Shown here one piece after another: positions 50,419-53,920 of a stretch of DNA of 53,920 nt. The stretch comes from Cerasicoccus maritimus. Lineage in GTDB: Bacteria > Verrucomicrobiota > Verrucomicrobiia > Opitutales > Cerasicoccaceae. The DNA lies in the NCBI GenBank assembly GCA_031296935.1, contig JAVDPD010000034.1, forward strand, positions 1 to 53,920, in the 5' to 3' direction. Made by a program: the position numbers and the translations under genes. The notes under the pieces were generated by a model that had not been told where the DNA came from, made no database searches, and saw only the letters and a program-made list of their open reading frames with translations. Position 1 is the stretch's first letter, and each line of letters begins with the position of its first letter.

Positions 50419-50600
50419 GCTTCGTCTCTATCAAAAATCGAGCGGTATTCCTGGGGATCGGCGTCGGTGATATCGAGCACCTTGCTGCGGCGGACAAACT
50501 TCTCGGCCTCTTCGCGAGTCATGCCGGAATCGACGTGAGCCTGGATGAGCTCCTCGCGTGCCTGTTGGCGTTTTGCTTCGACTGACAGTTTATCGTTCAT
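50415..50600 (-). CDS. small acidic protein after the MuF gene
   Basis: A 61-residue protein (MNDKLSVEAKRQQAREELIQAHVDSGMTREEAEKFVRRSKVLDI...). It is helical and acidic. It begins 11 bp inside the end of the MuF-zincin gene and overlaps gpG, so all three are coupled. A chaperone or an inhibitor of the zincin-like domain would suit this position, but nothing in the sequence shows either. No family recognised. Confidence 0.6.
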   Translation of the reverse strand: MNDKLSVEAKRQQAREELIQAHVDSGMTREEAEKFVRRSKVLDITDADPQEYRSIFDRDEA

Positions 50601-52056
50601 TGAGCCATCCTCGTTTTGAAAATAGATCGTCCAGGGCTTCCGCGATCTCGCCGAAATCTTCATCGGGCCACTGAATCAAGTTGCGGTACCGGAATGGATA
50701 TTCGCGATTGAAGTTTAGTTGCTCGAGCAAAATCGGCGACTTCGATCGAACCGCAATCCACTGGCTATAGCTGCGGGCAAAGATTTCGGCCTCGCTCATA
50801 TAATAAGCGATCTTCTTATCGGGGATCATGAAGTCGCGCAGCTGCTGGTCGAAAGCTTTCAACGTGCGATCGCGTTTCCAGATTTCACGGAGCGGCGCGA
50901 GATCCTCGCTGATTTCGGATCCCATCTGCAGGCCACTGCCCCAGGCGCGGTGATCCAGCCAGTGGCCGATCTCGTGAACCAAAGTAAAGTGCGGGTCGTC
51001 GACGTTGTTGATGTTGAGCTTGAGCTCGTTGAGCAGGCGATTGTAAGAGCCGTCGTAGTCGGGGTGATCTTCCGGCAAGACGGGCAGTCGTGGCAGCGGG
51101 CCGTCGTCGTGGACTTGGTCGATCGCCGCCATGGTTTCGTTGATTTCTTTGATAACGCCTGGCGCGAGATTCTTGGGCTTGAGTTTGGGGCCCAGCGGAC
51201 GGTGCGCCCGGGGGAGCTCCTCGCCGCCCAGCCATTGCCAGACAGATGCCTCTCCCTTGAGCCCGGGCAAGTTGGTTCCCCGCGCCCAGTTTTCAAACTC
51301 GCCAAAGACCTCGGGATCGTAGCGATCGCGGATCATGCTCAGCGGCATCCGGAGATCACCAGGGGTGCCCGGGCCGGAGCGGCCGCGTTCTTCCGGAGCG
51401 CGCACGTCGAACACTTCGCCCGGGCCACGGACAAACCGGCCGGAGCGCAGCTGCGAGCGCGCCGTTTCATCGAGCACGAGCCGGCGATCGGGCGGGCGCT
51501 TCTTATCGGCCTTGCGGATTTGATCGGCTTCGTATTCCGAAATCTGCACCACCTGGCAGCGGCAACCCCAATCCCAGGGCGGCATGTGTCGCTCCCAAAA
51601 TGGATCGTCAACGGGCAACACGATGCCATGCAGCGCGGCGTGATCAGGGCGTGTCCGGGCGTCGTTGGTGGCGATGTAGCGCAGGTAAGGCAGCGCCTCT
51701 TTCGTCTGTTGAATTGTTTCCCACTGGCCAACGCGGTAAGCCTGAAAGCCATGCATCCGCATCAGCAGCTCGGCGCGGCGATTGGCGCCCTGGGCGTCGA
51801 ACCACGGGCCAATGTCTTCCAGGATACCAGCCTTGATCTTATTCCAATCCCCGCCCCGCGGCAGCTCGGCAATGCGATCGCGAACCGTCTGCAGCACGTC
51901 GGCCGACTCAATGCCGGTGATCGTGAAAGCCCGCGCCTGCACCTCTGGCAACAGTCGATCGAAGATCTCGCGCGACACGACAGGCTTGTCCGCAATGAAC
52001 TGCGCCGCCTCTTCGTAAGGCGTCGGCGTTAGCAGGAACTTGGAAGGTTTGGCCAT
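50590..52056 (-). CDS. MuF (gpF) head protein fused to a zincin-like domain
   Basis: A 488-residue protein. Residues about 1-175 form a MuF/SPP1 gp7 minor head domain with the usual end YIATNDARTRPDHAALHG ... PPWDWGCRCQVV (128-170). A Pro/Gly/Arg-rich linker follows (about 180-240). The C-terminal part contains HEIGHWLDH (HExxH at 361-365, extra His 369) and a downstream SEAEIFARSYSQWI (E424), a pattern of gluzincin-type metallopeptidases. MuF proteins carrying C-terminal toxin or enzyme domains that ride inside the capsid are known, so this may be an injected effector. Proteolytic activity is inferred from the motif. Confidence 0.8.
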   Translation of the reverse strand: MAKPSKFLLTPTPYEEAAQFIADKPVVSREIFDRLLPEVQARAFTITGIESADVLQTVRDRIAELPRGGDWNKIKAGILEDIGPWFDAQGANRRAELLMRMHGFQAYRVGQWETIQQTKEALPYLRYIATNDARTRPDHAALHGIVLPVDDPFWERHMPPWDWGCRCQVVQISEYEADQIRKADKKRPPDRRLVLDETARSQLRSGRFVRGPGEVFDVRAPEERGRSGPGTPGDLRMPLSMIRDRYDPEVFGEFENWARGTNLPGLKGEASVWQWLGGEELPRAHRPLGPKLKPKNLAPGVIKEINETMAAIDQVHDDGPLPRLPVLPEDHPDYDGSYNRLLNELKLNINNVDDPHFTLVHEIGHWLDHRAWGSGLQMGSEISEDLAPLREIWKRDRTLKAFDQQLRDFMIPDKKIAYYMSEAEIFARSYSQWIAVRSKSPILLEQLNFNREYPFRYRNLIQWPDEDFGEIAEALDDLFSKRGWLNER

Positions 52057-52058
52057 GA

Positions 52059-52490
52059 CTACTGACCGCCTCCTTCATAGTCTTCGCCACCTAGTTGGCG
52101 AAGTTCTGAATGAGCTAGTATTGGCAAATCAGGGAGCTCAAAAACTTCGTTTGGTGATAACGGTCGAACAATTGCACTGGCGATGAAGGGAATGGTTTCC
52201 GCATCATCGCTCAACGCCAATGGCACAATTCCATCAAGGACAGTAGATAAAACAGTGGTGCGATTTCTTCCATTAATAAGCTGAAAGCCGCAATCACACT
52301 CCGATTCGGTTAATTCGCCAATATAGAATAGTGGCGGAGTCACAGCTGTATTAAACCATAAGTTTGCGTAGGCAGATTCCAAGATGTTTGGATCTAAATA
52401 GTAGGTCGACAGCTTCCAGCGTGGAATGAGCTCATTCCAGTCTACCAGATAGCCCTTGTCTTCATCTTCCCATGTTAGCGTTACTTTCAT
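52059..52490 (-). CDS. small ParB/DUF262-like domain protein, low GC
   Basis: A 143-residue protein in visibly lower-GC DNA than its neighbours. The centre (CGFQLINGRNRTTVLSTVLDGIVPLAL, with INGRNRT at 72-78) resembles the nucleotide-binding loop of ParB/Srx-fold or DUF262-like domains. The N-terminus (WNELIPRWKLSTYYLDPNILESAY) has no match I know. It ends 2 bp before the MuF start, so it sits at the head of the head operon where a portal gene would be expected, suggesting it is cargo inserted at, or left by, a deletion. Function unknown. Confidence 0.55.
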   Translation of the reverse strand: MKVTLTWEDEDKGYLVDWNELIPRWKLSTYYLDPNILESAYANLWFNTAVTPPLFYIGELTESECDCGFQLINGRNRTTVLSTVLDGIVPLALSDDAETIPFIASAIVRPLSPNEVFELPDLPILAHSELRQLGGEDYEGGGQ

Positions 52491-52634
52491 ACTTTGAAAT
52501 TGAGGTTAAGATTTTTATGCCGCTACGGAGCCCCTGCAATTGGCGGCAAAATTATTTTCTGGGCGAACCCGTGCCATCGGCAGGGCTCGGACTTGTGGAA
52601 ATTCTTGGCGATTTTTGGAATCCTTTTTCATGGG

Positions 52635-53060
52635 CTATTCTCCAATGGCTTTGTTGTAGGCCTGCTTGTTTTTCGCGTCGTCCCAAAACTCGGGGTTTTC
52701 CTGGCAACGCTTCATGTGATCCCAATAGCTTTCCAGCGAAAAGATCCAGCAGCTCGGCGACACGCGGGCGCCTTCAAGGAAGCCGGCAATGATGAGTCGC
52801 TTGAGTGTCCGGTAGCGGATGCCGAGCTGCAGCTCGTGAACTTCATTCAGCCGCGGCCAGCAACCGTGGATCCTCGCCACGGGCCGATAGGTGCCATCGC
52901 CAACTGGTTGCCAGTCGGCCACCGCGACGCGGGGAATGCAATCCGCCGGCAGGTCCACCACGCGCTCCCCTGGCGCCGCAGCGACAGTCTGGCGGCCGTC
53001 GCTCCCATGGATCGGGACGAGCGCTCTAGATTCTCGCGTAGTTTTTGTTTGCTGTGACAT
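52635..53060 (-). CDS. phage HTH-domain protein
   Basis: A 141-residue protein. Residues about 71-117 (LNEVHELQLGIRYRTLKRLIIAGFLEGARVSPSCWIFSLESYWDHMKR) follow the pattern of MerR/excisionase-type winged helices (helix-turn-helix with a wing ending in 'W-I-F-S-x-E-S-Y-W'). It could regulate the prophage or act in packaging. The N-terminal 70 residues are Pro/Val-rich without a clear domain. It is divergent from the KAP ATPase gene by 52 bp. Confidence 0.6.
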   Translation of the reverse strand: MSQQTKTTRESRALVPIHGSDGRQTVAAAPGERVVDLPADCIPRVAVADWQPVGDGTYRPVARIHGCWPRLNEVHELQLGIRYRTLKRLIIAGFLEGARVSPSCWIFSLESYWDHMKRCQENPEFWDDAKNKQAYNKAIGE

Positions 53061-53112
53061 TTTGATAAGACCGATCTAAGGCCGCGTTGCTTGCCGTTAT
53101 GTAAGGAGAATT

Positions 53113-53859
53113 ATGTTTGAAGATATTGGAGCCAATTTTGCCAGAACCGAGGCCGTTGAACGCGGGATGCTTTATCCCGAACCGCCCAAGGATTGTTTCG
53201 AAGACGACTTAATGAAATGCGAAGCAGGCAACTCTGCCAGAGCTGCCATGGCGACAAATCTGATGAATCTTTGCAGGAATGTGAAGGAACCCCTTCGTAT
53301 CATGCTGGATGGAGCTTGGGGAAGCGGTAAGTCTTGGTTTCTGGATAGATTGGCTGACGACTTTGAACAAAACGCAGAGGATTTCATTACAGTGAAGATC
53401 AATGCCTGGAAAATCGATCATGCAACAGATCCATTTATGGCCTTTGCTAGTGAAATCAGCGAACAAGTTGAAGTCTTTCAGGATGAAGTGAAGTGGGCGA
53501 TGAGTCGTATCATTAAGGGGATCTATTATGCTTCCTCGGTTAGTGCAGGCTTCTACAGATTTGATCCAGGTAAGTTTGCGGAGAAGATGGATGCGAAAGA
53601 CGACTTTTTGCAGGAGGGAATTGATACGTATCTGAAGACAACTAGAGCACGCGATGAGCTCATTGCTGCATTTAGCAACGTGCTGAATGGAGAGCTTGAG
53701 ATGAAACTTGTTATCTTTATTGACGAATTGGATCGGTGCGAACCACGGTTCGCAATTACCCTGCTGGAAAGGGTGAAGCACTTTTTCGAAGCCAGAGGAG
53801 TTGTAGTGGTTGCGGCGGTCGATAAAATACAACTTGAGCACTGTATTAAAGTGAAGTAG
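53113..53859 (+). pseudogene. truncated KAP-family P-loop ATPase
   Basis: 248 residues of a KAP P-loop NTPase. The Walker A is GAWGSGKSW (67-75) and the Walker B is LVIFIDELDRCEP (199-211), followed by LLERVKHFFEARGVVVVAAVDKIQLEHCIKVK and a stop. Intact KAP proteins carry on well beyond this (usually 450 residues or more), so it is truncated or frame-disrupted at 53859. KAP ATPases are frequent in prophages and anti-phage islands and are thought to act at membranes. The gene has low GC and a strong Shine-Dalgarno (aaggag), unlike most genes here. It is best read as horizontally acquired cargo at the prophage edge. Confidence 0.8.
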
Positions 53860-53920
53860 TTACGAGGCAATCTGACAGTTGTGTGATAGACCATGGATTA
53901 TCAGTCTGGTCCTAATGCAA

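Noticed and set aside
50719..52032. 437-residue open frame antisense to the MuF gene
   Set aside because: The opposite strand has clear MuF and HExxH motifs; this frame has none.
53209..53841. 210-residue open frame antisense to the KAP gene
   Set aside because: The sense strand has Walker A and B motifs and a strong Shine-Dalgarno.
1..53920. CRISPR arrays, tRNA and rRNA genes
   Set aside because: No regularly spaced repeats and no recognisable tRNA or rRNA sequence were seen on reading both strands; a dedicated search would be more sensitive.

Overview
The window looks like a chromosomal segment of a marine-type Verrucomicrobiota (Opitutia, near Puniceicoccales/Opitutales), ending in a decayed prophage. 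This rests on content, not a search: the DUF1800/DUF1501 pair with a Tat signal, a secreted sulfatase next to a secreted HAD phosphatase, a sugar-catabolic cluster with an arabinose-isomerase-like enzyme and a large unclassified protein, an HpnO-like aminotransferase, and many genes without a Shine-Dalgarno sequence. Base composition is mixed but mostly GC-rich.

Layout. 1-4.5 kb: Nudix hydrolase, IspH, class III aminotransferase (HpnO-like) and a serine beta-lactamase-like hydrolase. 4.7-8.4 kb: EmrA/EmrB-type efflux pair and a methyltransferase. 8.6-16.5 kb: a sugar locus (IclR regulator, isomerase, an 835-residue protein of no class I recognise, GntR regulator, DeoC-type aldolase, aldehyde dehydrogenase), punctuated by clear intrinsic terminators and a promoter/operator that seems to give a leaderless GntR mRNA. 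16.6-23 kb: four-helix-bundle protein, two lipoproteins, Lnt, and DUF1800/DUF1501. 23-28.8 kb: thioredoxin 2, NYN nuclease, then pyrR-pyrB-pyrC-CPBP protease-thiL. 28.8-37.7 kb: HAD mutase-like enzyme, FKBP isomerase, HAD phosphatase, sulfatase, SthA, orphan HicB-like protein, VTT membrane protein, secreted alpha/beta hydrolase.

38.5-53.9 kb: a defective prophage with a Mu-like head module (MuF/gpF fused to a zincin-like domain, gpG, gpI protease/scaffold) and a lambda/siphovirus-style tail module (frameshifting assembly chaperone, tape measure, minor tail proteins, LamG tail fibre). It is rearranged. The cement gene appears fused to the last ~55 codons of a gpT-type major capsid gene. A truncated gp36-like gene abuts, tail to tail, a truncated tape-measure gene. 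The segment 46.27-48.07 kb is on the opposite strand to the rest. No terminase, portal, full major capsid, integrase or lysis gene is seen. The right edge has low-GC cargo: a ParB-like small protein and a truncated KAP-family P-loop ATPase.

Between genes are several structured repeats: a ~169-bp MITE-like element with 22-bp terminal inverted repeats and an internally deleted copy 13 kb away, a 32-bp inverted repeat beside the prophage edge, and long hairpins. The observations most worth following are the 835-residue protein, the MuF-zincin fusion, the chaperone frameshift and the prophage rearrangement joints. I saw no CRISPR array, rRNA or tRNA.
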